55,114 nt of DNA from Pseudomonadota bacterium (GTDB taxonomy: Bacteria > Myxococcota_A > UBA9160 > SZUA-336), in assembly GCA_003247575.1 (NCBI GenBank), contig QJZC01000042.1:1-55114 (forward strand), written 5' to 3'. Shown in pieces: positions 24,351 to 32,379 of this stretch; the first letter of the stretch is position 1; each line of letters opens with the position of its first letter. The position numbers and the translations under genes were made by a program. The notes beneath the pieces were generated by a model. That model searched no databases. It worked only from the letters and a program-made list of their open reading frames with translations, and had not been told where the DNA came from.

Positions 24351-25502
24351 ATGTCCGAGCCCACGCAGATGTCCGAGCCCCCGCACTGGGGACGAATCAC
24401 CGATGAGCTGAATCGCCTGCTCGGCAACCTCGAGGACGTTCGCTTCGACAGCGAGCTGTGCGAGAAGCTCATGGAAGGCGTGCGCTCGGGGCGCTACTCA
24501 CGCGAAGCCAACGTACTTCCACACCCAGCCCGCATCGCGAACCCCGAGGACGTGTCCTGGTTGGGCGAGTTCTCGGAGGAACAGCTCTCCCACTACCGGA
24601 CCCTGGGCACGCAAGCACTCGCTGCGGGCCGCGTCGCATCCGTCGTCTTGAATGGTGGCATGGCAACCCGCTTCGGCGGCGTCGTCAAAGGAACGGTAGA
24701 GGTTCTCGGCACTCGATCGTTCCTCGAGATCAAACGCTCGCAGGCGCTCGCGCGCGGGAACTGCCCCTTCGTGCTGATGAACAGCGCGGCAACGCAAATC
24801 GCCACCGCCCAGTTCCTGGCTGACCGAGACATCGAGGCGGGTGTGGAGAGCTTTCTTCAGTCGGTATCCCTCCGGCTCACGCCTACGGGGAACTTGTTCC
24901 GCGACGCGCAAGGGCACCTCTCGACCTACTCGCCCGGACACGGCGACTTCGTTCGCCGAATTCGCCACAGCGGGATGCTGGATCATCTGGCCGAGCGCGG
25001 TGTGGACACCTTGCTGCTCTCCAACGTAGACAATCTGTGCGCCGACCCGGCCCCAGAGGTCATCGGCTTTCACCTCGCAGCAGAGAAGCCCCTGACCGTC
25101 GAGCTGGCCCGGACTCTACCCGGAGACGCGGGCGGTGCACCCGCCTGGGTAGATGGCAACCTCCAGATCGTCGAAGGATTTCGCTTTCCGGCAGGAACCG
25201 ACTTTGCGGCGCTACCGTTCATCAGCACGAATACATTCTTGATGTCCGCGGAAATCCTGCGCAAGGACTACGATCTGACCTGGTTCTACGTAGAGAAACA
25301 GGTCGACGGGCAGCGCGTCATCCAGATGGAACAGCTGGTAGGTGAGCTCTCCGCCTTCGTCCCGACTGCGTACCTGGCATCGGAGCGCGAGAGTTCGAGC
25401 TGTCGATTCTATCCCGTCAAGTCTCGCGACGACCTTTCGCGCTTGCGCGAGGACTCCGCACTCGAGGCCCGCATCCTCGAAAGCTGCCTTCCTGCTCGGT
25501 GA
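24351..25502 (+). CDS. UDPGP-family nucleotidyltransferase (UTP:sugar-1-phosphate uridylyltransferase-like)
   Basis: The 383-residue protein matches the eukaryotic-type UDP-glucose/UDP-N-acetylglucosamine pyrophosphorylase family. The nucleotide loop reads VVLNGGMATRFGGVVKG (about residues 98-114), followed by a FLEIKRSQAL segment with the conserved Lys, and LLLSNVDNLCADP, whose Asp lies at the metal site. The family makes UDP-sugars from UTP and sugar-1-phosphate. The exact sugar is not clear; it lacks the C-terminal beta-helix of plant UGPases. GAGGAGG nine bases upstream supports the start. Forward partner of the preceding symporter; convergent with a TPR protein 66 bases away. Confidence 0.85.
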   Translation: MSEPTQMSEPPHWGRITDELNRLLGNLEDVRFDSELCEKLMEGVRSGRYSREANVLPHPARIANPEDVSWLGEFSEEQLSHYRTLGTQALAAGRVASVVLNGGMATRFGGVVKGTVEVLGTRSFLEIKRSQALARGNCPFVLMNSAATQIATAQFLADRDIEAGVESFLQSVSLRLTPTGNLFRDAQGHLSTYSPGHGDFVRRIRHSGMLDHLAERGVDTLLLSNVDNLCADPAPEVIGFHLAAEKPLTVELARTLPGDAGGAPAWVDGNLQIVEGFRFPAGTDFAALPFISTNTFLMSAEILRKDYDLTWFYVEKQVDGQRVIQMEQLVGELSAFVPTAYLASERESSSCRFYPVKSRDDLSRLREDSALEARILESCLPAR

Positions 25503-25568
25503 CGCCTGGCCGCTGACACCGGTCCGCACTCGACCGAGCAACCCCACGAGAGGTCCCTCTGGCGGCGA

Positions 25569-26558
25569 CTAGGGCGCGCCGGAGGCTTCCGGAGACGGTG
25601 GCTCCGGATCCACCTCGATCTGGAGCTCTCGGCGGCGCTCGTAGAGCGCACGGATCCGGCGTGCTCTCTCGATCTCGAGCTGCAACTCCTTGAGTACCGT
25701 CTCCTCGCGAAGCGCTTGCACCGCCACGGCCTGGTTCATGTCTCCACAGGCACGCTCCATGTAGGGACCGCAGAAGATGAGCCGACAGCAGTGAGCGGCC
25801 ATGTCGTCGAAGGATCGGATCTCCGTCGAACCGTTCCAGCCCTGCACACGTCCGGGCGAGATGGTTCGCGCGAGATCGAAACGTTGCTTCGCCGCGACCA
25901 GGTCTCGCTCCTTCCACGACAGCAAGACCTCGGTGAGCTTCGCGTCGACCTCGTCCACGCCGCGACTACGCGACAGGCGCAATCTGCGGCGCGCCTCGGG
26001 TAGATCGTTCTCGTACACGGCAAGCTCCGCGAGATTCAGCTGCGCGGTCGGATCTACTGGATCGAGCTGCGTAGCGATGCGGAAGCTTCGACGAGCACCG
26101 TCGAAGTCACCCCGATAGGCAGCGAGGATACCGAGCTGGTTCTGCGCGCCGGCATCGTCTGGAGCTTGGTCGAGGTAGTCGAGCAGAAAGCGCTGGGCGC
26201 GTCCGAGGTTGTCGGTATACCGCTCCTCGGCACCGCTCTCCAGCGCGGCCTGAGCGATCTCGAAGTAGAGCTGGGCAATCTGGAGCCCAGCCCGCGGATC
26301 ATTCGCCAGCGCCTCTTCGAGCCGCGCGATCTCCTGCTCGGGGTTCTCGGTGCGGCCGGGGAGCGGGCGATCGCGGTCTGGGACGCGCACGATCGCGGCA
26401 CGCCGGACACGCGCCTGCGGGCGCAAGGCTGGGTCTCCAGCCGGCGCGCACGCCGGGGTCAGTGCCAAGGTGCAGGTGAGGCCCCCCAACGCGAACGCAG
26501 CCGCGGCACACGAAGCAGAGAGGCCGCGTAGTCGTGCCACCACGCGGAAGCGGGTCAT
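25569..26558 (-). CDS. TPR-repeat protein with N-terminal export signal
   Basis: The 329-residue protein opens with a basic/hydrophobic signal (FRVVARLRGLSASCAAAAFALGG) and a Cys in LTPACAPAG that could be a poor lipobox. Two to three TPR units follow (about residues 75-190, with AQNQLGILAAYRGDFDGARRSF and AQLNLAELAVYENDLPEARRRL), then a Cys-containing segment (HCCRLIFCGPYMERACGD) and a charged C-terminal helix. It likely acts as an envelope scaffold; partner unknown. The start lies 29 bases after the stop of the CBS gene upstream (26588-27010), so the two are probably one operon. Confidence 0.82.
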   Translation of the reverse strand: MTRFRVVARLRGLSASCAAAAFALGGLTCTLALTPACAPAGDPALRPQARVRRAAIVRVPDRDRPLPGRTENPEQEIARLEEALANDPRAGLQIAQLYFEIAQAALESGAEERYTDNLGRAQRFLLDYLDQAPDDAGAQNQLGILAAYRGDFDGARRSFRIATQLDPVDPTAQLNLAELAVYENDLPEARRRLRLSRSRGVDEVDAKLTEVLLSWKERDLVAAKQRFDLARTISPGRVQGWNGSTEIRSFDDMAAHCCRLIFCGPYMERACGDMNQAVAVQALREETVLKELQLEIERARRIRALYERRRELQIEVDPEPPSPEASGAP

Positions 26559-26587
26559 GTGGGTCCGAGTCTAACACGAAGGGCTCG

Positions 26588-27010
26588 CTAGCTCTTCTTG
26601 GCGGAACGCTTCGATGACGGCGTCGGCTGTCCCTTGGCAACGAAGCGATGATTCTCGACGAGCTCGAGCAGGTCGAAGGCGCTGAGGATCCCGACGACGC
26701 GCTTCTCGTGGGTGACGACGACGCGGTGGATCTTGTGATTCCGCATGATGCGCGCGGCCGTACTCACGTCGTCGTACTGGGGAACCGTGTACACCTTCTC
26801 GGTCATGATCAATCGAATCGGGGTCCCGGGCTTCAAGCTGGGCACGAGGTCCGTGGTAGACACGATGCCCACCGGTGCGCCGTCCGAATCGACGACAGGA
26901 ATCGCGCTGATCCCGTTTCGCTCGAGCATCTGACGCACGTGCTCCACCGTGACGTGGGGCTGCGTCGTGACCACTGATTCCGTCATGAGATCCGCGACCT
27001 TGGCATTCAT
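26588..27010 (-). CDS. Two-CBS-domain protein
   Basis: The 140-residue protein is a complete CBS pair (Bateman module): CBS1 about residues 5-62 (VADLMTESVVTTQPHVTVEHVRQML, IPVVDSDGAPVGIVSTTDL) and CBS2 about 68-125 (IMTEKVYTVPQYDDVSTAARIM, RVVVTHEKRVVGILSAFDLLELV). Such stand-alone pairs bind adenine nucleotides and report cell energy state. AAAGGAG 11 bases upstream of ATG 27010 fixes the start. It is divergent from a second CBS gene at 27464 and upstream of a TPR protein. The Lys/Ser-rich tail (KRSAKKS) is unlike the rest. Confidence 0.88.
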   Translation of the reverse strand: MNAKVADLMTESVVTTQPHVTVEHVRQMLERNGISAIPVVDSDGAPVGIVSTTDLVPSLKPGTPIRLIMTEKVYTVPQYDDVSTAARIMRNHKIHRVVVTHEKRVVGILSAFDLLELVENHRFVAKGQPTPSSKRSAKKS

Positions 27011-27463
27011 GCGTCGCCAGGCTCCTTTCGCTCTGTTCGCCTCTCCACAGGCCGCCTCCACCGTACTCGGGGCGCCTCCTGGATGTGGCACCCGATGGAC
27101 GTGGCCTCTCGTGGATGTGCAGAGCACGTGCCAGCCCTGATTCACGAGCGCCCGACCCGCACACGGGGCCCGGAGAGTCGCTGACACCCGCTCGGAGTGC
27201 GAGCTCCCTATCCCAGCGAAGCCGTCCGCTCGTAGCCAGAGTGCGCCAAGTCCACCCACAGTTGCGACATTTCGGCTCATTCATTTGATCCCAGGGCGAT
27301 TCGGAGCCAGCCTGCCCGCTGCGCACTGGGCACCGGACCTGCAATGTCGGCTGCGCGTGGGGGCATTGGATCCCCGCTCGCTCGGGCGCCGGTGGCGCTG
27401 CACATTCGACCGGCGCCCAGTTCCGACAGACAGCCAAGCGATGGATCGAGAGGAGCCCCGCAG
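27011..27463. other. Divergent control region between two CBS genes
   Basis: About 450 bases with no supportable gene; several frames are open on both strands but none has coding character. It must hold promoters for both CBS genes. I could not point to a convincing sigma-70, sigma-54 or FNR-type site. Confidence 0.6.
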
Positions 27464-27895
27464 ATGCACGACGCCAAGATTCCGACCGTGAGCCGCGTGA
27501 TGACCGCCTTCCCCTACTCGATCGATCACGATGCGCACGTGAGCGCGGCGCGCGTACTGATGACGGAGCACTCCGTGCGGCATCTGCCGGTGATGGTCGA
27601 TGGACGTCTCGGCGGGGTCATCTCGGACCGGGACATCGGCCTGGCGGTCGGACCCGACCCGATTCCCGAGAAGGAGGATTTGTGGGTGCGGGCAATCATG
27701 ATCTCGGATCCGTATGCCGTGGATCTCCACACCCCTCTCGATCAGGTGCTGCTGGAGATGGCCAGCCGCCACATCGGCTGCGCCCTGGTCACGCGAAAGG
27801 GAAAGCTCGCGGGGATCTTCACCGCAACGGACGCCTGCCACTTCTTCGGTCGCTACCTCCAGGGAGAGGAGCCGACAGGTGATGAAGCTGCCTGA
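27464..27895 (+). CDS. Two-CBS-domain protein
   Basis: The 143-residue product is another Bateman module: VSRVMTAFPYSIDHDAHVSAARVLM...HLPVMVDGRLGGVISDRDI, then IMISDPYAVDLHTPLDQVLLEMA...CALVTRKGKLAGIFTATDACHFFGRYL. The start ATG 27464 has AGGAG upstream. It likely binds AMP/ATP-type ligands. It precedes the PAS kinase/NtrC genes on the same strand and is divergent from the CBS/TPR operon. A hairpin follows the gene at 27927-27943. Confidence 0.88.
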   Translation: MHDAKIPTVSRVMTAFPYSIDHDAHVSAARVLMTEHSVRHLPVMVDGRLGGVISDRDIGLAVGPDPIPEKEDLWVRAIMISDPYAVDLHTPLDQVLLEMASRHIGCALVTRKGKLAGIFTATDACHFFGRYLQGEEPTGDEAA

Positions 27896-27926
27896 GCGAG
27901 TCGCCGTGCGGTCTGCCCGCATGCTA

Positions 27927-27943
27927 CGCTACGACGCGTAGCG
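27927..27943 (+). terminator. Hairpin downstream of the CBS gene
   Basis: CGCTACG-ACG-CGTAGCG is a perfect seven-base stem, enclosed by an outer TGCCC (27914-27918) / GGGCA (27944-27948). It lies 32 bases after the CBS stop and before the PAS kinase. No T run follows, so it may only attenuate or stabilise. Confidence 0.45.
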
Positions 27944-28001
27944 GGGCAAATCGTCCCGGCATTCCTAGGATGACCAGCCAGGAGACCAAGGGACGACTCT
28001 C

Positions 28002-30017
28002 ATGGACCGCCCGGAGTCGCTCACAGAGGCCGCGTACAGGCACGCCCTCGATACCTGGGTTTCGAGTTCGCGGCAAGCGGTCTGGTTGCTGGATGCAGCC
28101 GGTCGAATCCTGGCACAGAGCTCGATCGCACGCGGCCTGGCCGGCGATGCGTCCGCTCAGGACCGAGCGCCCGACGCGTGCTCACCCCCGCGCCAAGGCG
28201 CCTCTTCACCGCAAAGCGGAGAGTGCGCACGCTTCCCCGAGTGCCTCGCCCAGACGCTCGAACTCGAGAGCTCGGGCCGCCTGAGCGCAGCCCTGCAGGA
28301 CGCCCAGGCCGGCGATCCGATCCGGCTCGACATCGAGCTTCGAAACCCCGGGCATGTCGTACGGGTCCTCGACACCACGGTGAAGTGGTTGGCACCTGCG
28401 AACCCTCGAGCGAGCGCAACTCATGGCGCCCCAGGCGAGCCCAGCTGCGCCTCGGAGCCCCGTTGGCTGGTCGAGGCGCTCGACGTCACCGAGCGCAGGC
28501 GGCTCGAACTGGCTACGCGCGAGCGTGCGGTACGCCTCAGCGCCATGCTCGAATCCACCCTCGACGCAATCCTCGAGATCGATGAGCATCGGAACATCCG
28601 CTCCTTCAACGCAGCCGCGGCCGCTATGTTCGAGTGCTCGACGCAGGACGCCCTGGGCAGCCCCCTCGACCGCTTCATTACGGGCTCGATCCCAGGGCTC
28701 GATGAGGCGGATCCCGAGCAGGCACTCTCACCGGCTGAACCGCCCGGAAGGCAGGCGGAAGCCGGCATCGTGCAGGGCCAGAAGCAGAACGGCGAGCCGT
28801 TCCCGCTGCAGGTAACGATCACCGAGAACAGGTCCGGAGACGCGACCACCTACACCGCGATCCTGCGCGACATCCAACGATCGAGCGAGAGCGCCACCCA
28901 GCTCCGCGCGCAGAGGAACTTCGCTCAGAAGCTCGTCGATACCGCGCACGTGCTGGTGCTGATCCTCGACCCCGCAGGCAAGATCTTGCAATCCAACGGT
29001 TTCATCGAGCGCATCAGTGGATTCCCGCCGGAGGAGCTCGAAGCCAAGGATGCTTTCGAGCACCTGCTCCCCGCCGAGGAACGCACCCGCGCGCGCAAGA
29101 CGTTTGCGGCCGTGCTGCGGGGCGAGAAGCCCGGACGACACGTCCACACGTTGATCTCGCGCTCTGGCGAGAAGCACGTGATCGAGTGGTGGGACACCAT
29201 GCTCTTGGACGCGGACGGCGAGCTCTTGGCGGTGCTGTGCGTGGGTCACGACATCACTTCACACAGAAAGACACAGCGAGCGTTGCGGCAGAGCGAGCAC
29301 CGAGCGCGCGAGATGGCCGAGATCGCGAGTATGTCCACCCTCGCCGCTGGACTCGCGCACGATATCGGTACCCCCATGAACATCATCCTGGGATACGCGG
29401 GAATGCTGGAGGAATCGCTCGAGCTGGAACGGGACCGGCACCGTGCCCACATCATCTGCGAGCAGGTCGAGCGCGTGCGCAACCTGATGCATACGCTGAT
29501 GAATCTGGCGCAGCCCAGCCCGGACTCCCGCGCCCCCGTCGAGTTGGCCCCACTTCTGACCTCGGTGCTCGATCTACTGAGCGACCGAGTGGAGAAACAC
29601 TCGATCCGCGTCCTAGTCTCGCTGCAGGCTGGCCTGAGCATCATGGGGAGCTTCGAGCGCCTGGAGCGAGCGTTCCTGAATCTGCTCGTCAACGCGGTTG
29701 ACGCAATGCCCGACGGCGGCGAGCTCCGGGTCTCGCTCGAACCGGGCAGCAAGCCTGGAGGGATCCAGGTCGAGATCGCGGATACCGGGCACGGCATGAC
29801 GGCCGCGGTCCGGGAGCGGATCTTCGAACCCTTCTACACCACCAAGCCGCTCGGGGACCATCCACGTTCCGGGAACGGCCTCGGGCTGATGGTGACTCGC
29901 AGCGTGATTCTCGACCACGGCGGTAGTATCGAGGTCGAGAGCCAGCCAGGACGCGGGACGAGCTTTCGCATCCACTTCCCGGGGAGTGCGAACGAAGCGA
30001 CGAAATCGCACGCCTAG
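28002..30017 (+). CDS. Soluble multi-PAS sensor histidine kinase
   Basis: The 671-residue protein has no membrane helix. It shows a PAS-like N-terminus (AVWLLDAAGRILAQS), a second PAS (AILEIDEHRNIRSFNAAAAAMFECS), a third PAS (VLVLILDPAGKILQSNGFIERISGF), then HisKA with His 453 in LAAGLAHDIGTPMNIILGYAG and a HATPase domain (NLLVNAVDAMPDGG, EIADTGHGM, GNGLGLMVTRSVI). The layout is that of NtrB-like kinases that phosphorylate a sigma-54 activator, and an NtrC-like gene follows after 180 bases, so they are the likely cognate pair. Sensing is cytoplasmic and the ligand is unknown. AAGGGA precedes the ATG. Confidence 0.9.
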   Translation: MDRPESLTEAAYRHALDTWVSSSRQAVWLLDAAGRILAQSSIARGLAGDASAQDRAPDACSPPRQGASSPQSGECARFPECLAQTLELESSGRLSAALQDAQAGDPIRLDIELRNPGHVVRVLDTTVKWLAPANPRASATHGAPGEPSCASEPRWLVEALDVTERRRLELATRERAVRLSAMLESTLDAILEIDEHRNIRSFNAAAAAMFECSTQDALGSPLDRFITGSIPGLDEADPEQALSPAEPPGRQAEAGIVQGQKQNGEPFPLQVTITENRSGDATTYTAILRDIQRSSESATQLRAQRNFAQKLVDTAHVLVLILDPAGKILQSNGFIERISGFPPEELEAKDAFEHLLPAEERTRARKTFAAVLRGEKPGRHVHTLISRSGEKHVIEWWDTMLLDADGELLAVLCVGHDITSHRKTQRALRQSEHRAREMAEIASMSTLAAGLAHDIGTPMNIILGYAGMLEESLELERDRHRAHIICEQVERVRNLMHTLMNLAQPSPDSRAPVELAPLLTSVLDLLSDRVEKHSIRVLVSLQAGLSIMGSFERLERAFLNLLVNAVDAMPDGGELRVSLEPGSKPGGIQVEIADTGHGMTAAVRERIFEPFYTTKPLGDHPRSGNGLGLMVTRSVILDHGGSIEVESQPGRGTSFRIHFPGSANEATKSHA

Positions 30018-30043
30018 GAGACATTTTGTCGCCGAGCAGAGCC

Positions 30044-30058
30044 CGTCCGCAGCGGACG
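30044..30058 (+). terminator. Small hairpin between kinase and regulator genes
   Basis: CGTCCG-CAG-CGGACG forms a six-base stem 27 bases after the kinase stop. It has no T tract and may modulate expression of the downstream regulator rather than end transcription. Confidence 0.3.
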
Positions 30059-30197
30059 ACCGAGGCCGACTAACCCTTCGGAGGCTGACCTCGCCCTCCG
30101 CACACGGCTTTTCGCCCTCTAGCGACCCCGATCGTAGAGTCGGTACGCGGCTTGCGATCGAACTTCGATGCAGTCTCAACCAGCGAGGTGCCCCAAC

Positions 30198-31598
30198 GTG
30201 ATCCCTCCATCCCCTAGGTCCGTGTTGGTGGTCGACGACGACGCACTCACCCGCGAGTGGCTCCGCGACGTGCTCGACGCAGAGAACCTGCGCATCGAGT
30301 GCGCGAGCGACGCCGAGTCGGCACTCGAATCCTGTACCAAGAACGAGTTCGACGTCGTGTTGACAGATATCCAGATGCCCGGCAGGACGGGAGTGGAGCT
30401 CCTGTCCGAGCTCCACGAGCGCTGTCCGGATACCCCCATACTGATGATCACGGCGTTCGCCAGTGTTCAGTCCGCGGTCGACTCGCTTCGCTGCGGAGCC
30501 TTCGATTATCTCATCAAGCCGCTCCGACGCGAGATGGTCGTGGCCGCCGTACGTCGCGCACTCCGCTTGCGCGAGCTCGAATGCGAGAATGCCCAGCTAC
30601 TTCGAGCGGTGGACGATCGGTCGTCATTCGGCGATCTCATCGGTAGCAGCCAGGCCATGCGCGAGATCTACCATCTGATTCGCAAGGTCGCCGATCGAGA
30701 GTGCAACCTGCTGATCACGGGCGAGAGTGGTACCGGCAAGGAAGTCGTCGCGCGCACGATCCACCTGTCGGGCAAGCGCTCCCAGGGACCCTTCGTCCCC
30801 ATCAACTGCGCGTCCATGCCGGCAGGCCTGCTCGAGAGCGAGCTGTTCGGCCACGTGAAGGGGGCCTTCAGCGGCGCCCACAGCCGCAACGAGGGGCTCG
30901 TAGCCGCAGCGGACGGGGGCACCCTGTTTCTGGACGAGATCGGGGAGATGTCGCCGGAGCTACAGGGAAAGCTGTTGCGCGTCCTGCAGGACCGATCGGT
31001 ACGCCCTGTGGGAGGTGTCAGCTCACGCAAGCTGGACGTGCGCGTGATCGCCGCGACCCATCGGGACCTGCGTGCCGAGGTGCGCAACAACCGCTTCCGC
31101 ATGGATCTCTACTATCGGCTCCACGTCGTCAACATTCGAATTCCTCCGCTACGCGAACGCAAGGAGGACATTCCCCTGCTCGCCAACGAGTTCCTGCGCC
31201 GTCACGGCGGTGAGGACCATCCGGAGCTGAGCGGACCCGCGCTACGCTCCCTGCTCAAGCAGCCCTGGACCGGTAACGCCCGCGAGCTCGAGAACACGAT
31301 CGAGCGCGCCCTCGCCCTGTGCGACGGCAAGCAGATCCAGCCCCGGCACCTGCACCTCCCCAGGGAGAGCGCAGTGCCGTGCGATGGTGGATCCGACTGG
31401 CTATCCGAGGCACTCCGACAGCGGCTGAGCGTACGCGAGCTCACGGATCGGTACATCGATCGAGTTCTCAGCGCGACCGGCGGGCGCAAGACCGATGCCT
31501 CTCGAATTCTCGGGCTCAATCGACGCACGCTCTACCGCTGGCAGCTCCAGCACCGAGACGCAGAGGGCGAAGGCGAGGCCCTATGCAGACACGAGTAG
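30198..31598 (+). CDS. NtrC-family sigma-54-dependent response regulator
   Basis: The 466-residue protein has a receiver (phospho-Asp 57 in VVLTDIQMPG, Lys in YLIKPLR), an AAA+ domain with Walker A GESGTGKE, the sigma-54-contact loop GAFSGA (Ser for the usual Thr, as in many active members), Walker B GGTLFLDEIGEM, an arginine-finger region FRMDLYYRL, and a C-terminal Fis-type helix-turn-helix (RKTDASRILGLNRRTLYRWQ). GTG 30198 is preferred because GAGGTG lies nine bases upstream and the receiver then begins near the N-terminus; ATG 30168 lacks a site. It activates sigma-54 promoters when phosphorylated, probably by the kinase just upstream. Confidence 0.92.
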   Translation: MIPPSPRSVLVVDDDALTREWLRDVLDAENLRIECASDAESALESCTKNEFDVVLTDIQMPGRTGVELLSELHERCPDTPILMITAFASVQSAVDSLRCGAFDYLIKPLRREMVVAAVRRALRLRELECENAQLLRAVDDRSSFGDLIGSSQAMREIYHLIRKVADRECNLLITGESGTGKEVVARTIHLSGKRSQGPFVPINCASMPAGLLESELFGHVKGAFSGAHSRNEGLVAAADGGTLFLDEIGEMSPELQGKLLRVLQDRSVRPVGGVSSRKLDVRVIAATHRDLRAEVRNNRFRMDLYYRLHVVNIRIPPLRERKEDIPLLANEFLRRHGGEDHPELSGPALRSLLKQPWTGNARELENTIERALALCDGKQIQPRHLHLPRESAVPCDGGSDWLSEALRQRLSVRELTDRYIDRVLSATGGRKTDASRILGLNRRTLYRWQLQHRDAEGEGEALCRHE

Positions 31599-31663
31599 AC
31601 TCGCTCGGTCGGGAGCAGGTCCTCGGGTCCAGCGGCAGCGGTGGCTTCTCAGGGGAAGGAAGC

Positions 31664-32035
31664 ATGACGACTCAACGGGTTCTGGTCGTGGACTACGATC
31701 CCTCGATGCGGAACTTGCTGCGAGAGATCCTGGGCGACATCGCAGATCGGATCGACGTCGCGGGAGGCTTGCGAGAAGCTCGACAGTACCTCGAGAACGC
31801 CCGCTACAACCTATCGCTGAGTGAGCTCCTGCTCCCCGAGGGGAGCGGCTTGGAGCTGGTTCGACTCATCGGCGACAAGTATCCGGAGCTGCCCGTGATC
31901 CTGATGACGTCCTTCCCGACGTCCGACGTACGCTCGCGGGCAGCGCGCGCCGGCGCCCATGCCCTGCTCGAGAAGCCGTTCTCGAACCAGGCCGCTCGCA
32001 GCATCTGCAAACGCTTCCTCGCCCCGTGTCGCTAG
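31664..32035 (+). CDS. Stand-alone receiver protein with Glu in place of the phospho-Asp
   Basis: The 123-residue protein is a single receiver domain. Thr 82 (ILMTSF) and Lys 104 (LLEKPF) are retained, but the phosphorylated Asp is Glu 54 (LSLSELLLPEG) and the acidic pair reads D10-Y11 rather than Asp-Asp (VVDYDPSMR). It should therefore not be phosphorylated normally. The same Asp-to-Glu change in NtrC gives partial phosphorylation-independent activity, so this may be a permanently 'on' signal. GGGGAAGGA just before the ATG supports the start. It lies 65 bases after the NtrC-like gene on the same strand and is convergent, with a three-base gap, with an RNHCP gene. Confidence 0.88.
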   Translation: MTTQRVLVVDYDPSMRNLLREILGDIADRIDVAGGLREARQYLENARYNLSLSELLLPEGSGLELVRLIGDKYPELPVILMTSFPTSDVRSRAARAGAHALLEKPFSNQAARSICKRFLAPCR

Positions 32036-32038
32036 CGG

Positions 32039-32359
32039 CTAGCGCTCCTGCCGGGCGGACCTGGGACGCACACTGATCGCCAAGAACGCTTCGAAGTCAT
32101 CATTTGGTGCGCGCCGGTTGCTGCGCTCGAATCCGCAACGCGTACAGCGGTGAAGGATTCGATGCTCGCCCTTCTTCCGTTCCACGGCGATCGGCTCCAT
32201 CATGCCGCGGCACAGCCCTTGGCGATCGCCCGGAGCGACATCCACGTGGCGACTCCACAGGCAGCGCGGGCAGTGGTTCGTATAGCCATCGCCCTCGACG
32301 CGCGCACCGCAGCGCCGACACTCGAAGTCCTCCTTGAAGCGCTGGAACGCCCTCGTCAT
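32039..32359 (-). CDS. RNHCP-domain protein (two zinc-ribbon motifs)
   Basis: The 106-residue protein carries the RNHCP signature TNHCPRCLWSRHVDVAPGDR (residues 27-46). It has CxxC pairs at FECRRCG, NHCPRC and HRCTRCG, and a lone Cys in LCRGMMEPI, so at least one zinc is expected. The domain's function is not established in general; small RNA-binding or translation-linked roles are conceivable. It is the last gene of a likely UspA/beta-CASP/RNHCP operon, starting 20 bases after the nuclease gene stop. Confidence 0.85.
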   Translation of the reverse strand: MTRAFQRFKEDFECRRCGARVEGDGYTNHCPRCLWSRHVDVAPGDRQGLCRGMMEPIAVERKKGEHRILHRCTRCGFERSNRRAPNDDFEAFLAISVRPRSARQER

Positions 32360-32379
32360 CTGAGCCCTCGCCCGAGTCG

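Noticed and set aside
27085..27100. TGGCAC in the CBS divergent region as a sigma-54 site
   Set aside because: The expected TTGC at the -12 position is absent (it reads GGAC).
26571..27437. Long leftward frame covering the region between the two CBS genes
   Set aside because: It is another frame of the CBS gene plus non-coding DNA; no domain or start signal supports it.
32030..32044. CGCTAG-CGG-CTAGCG inverted repeat spanning two convergent stop codons as a terminator
   Set aside because: Only a six-base stem, made mainly by the two facing TAG codons, with no T tract; likely coincidence.
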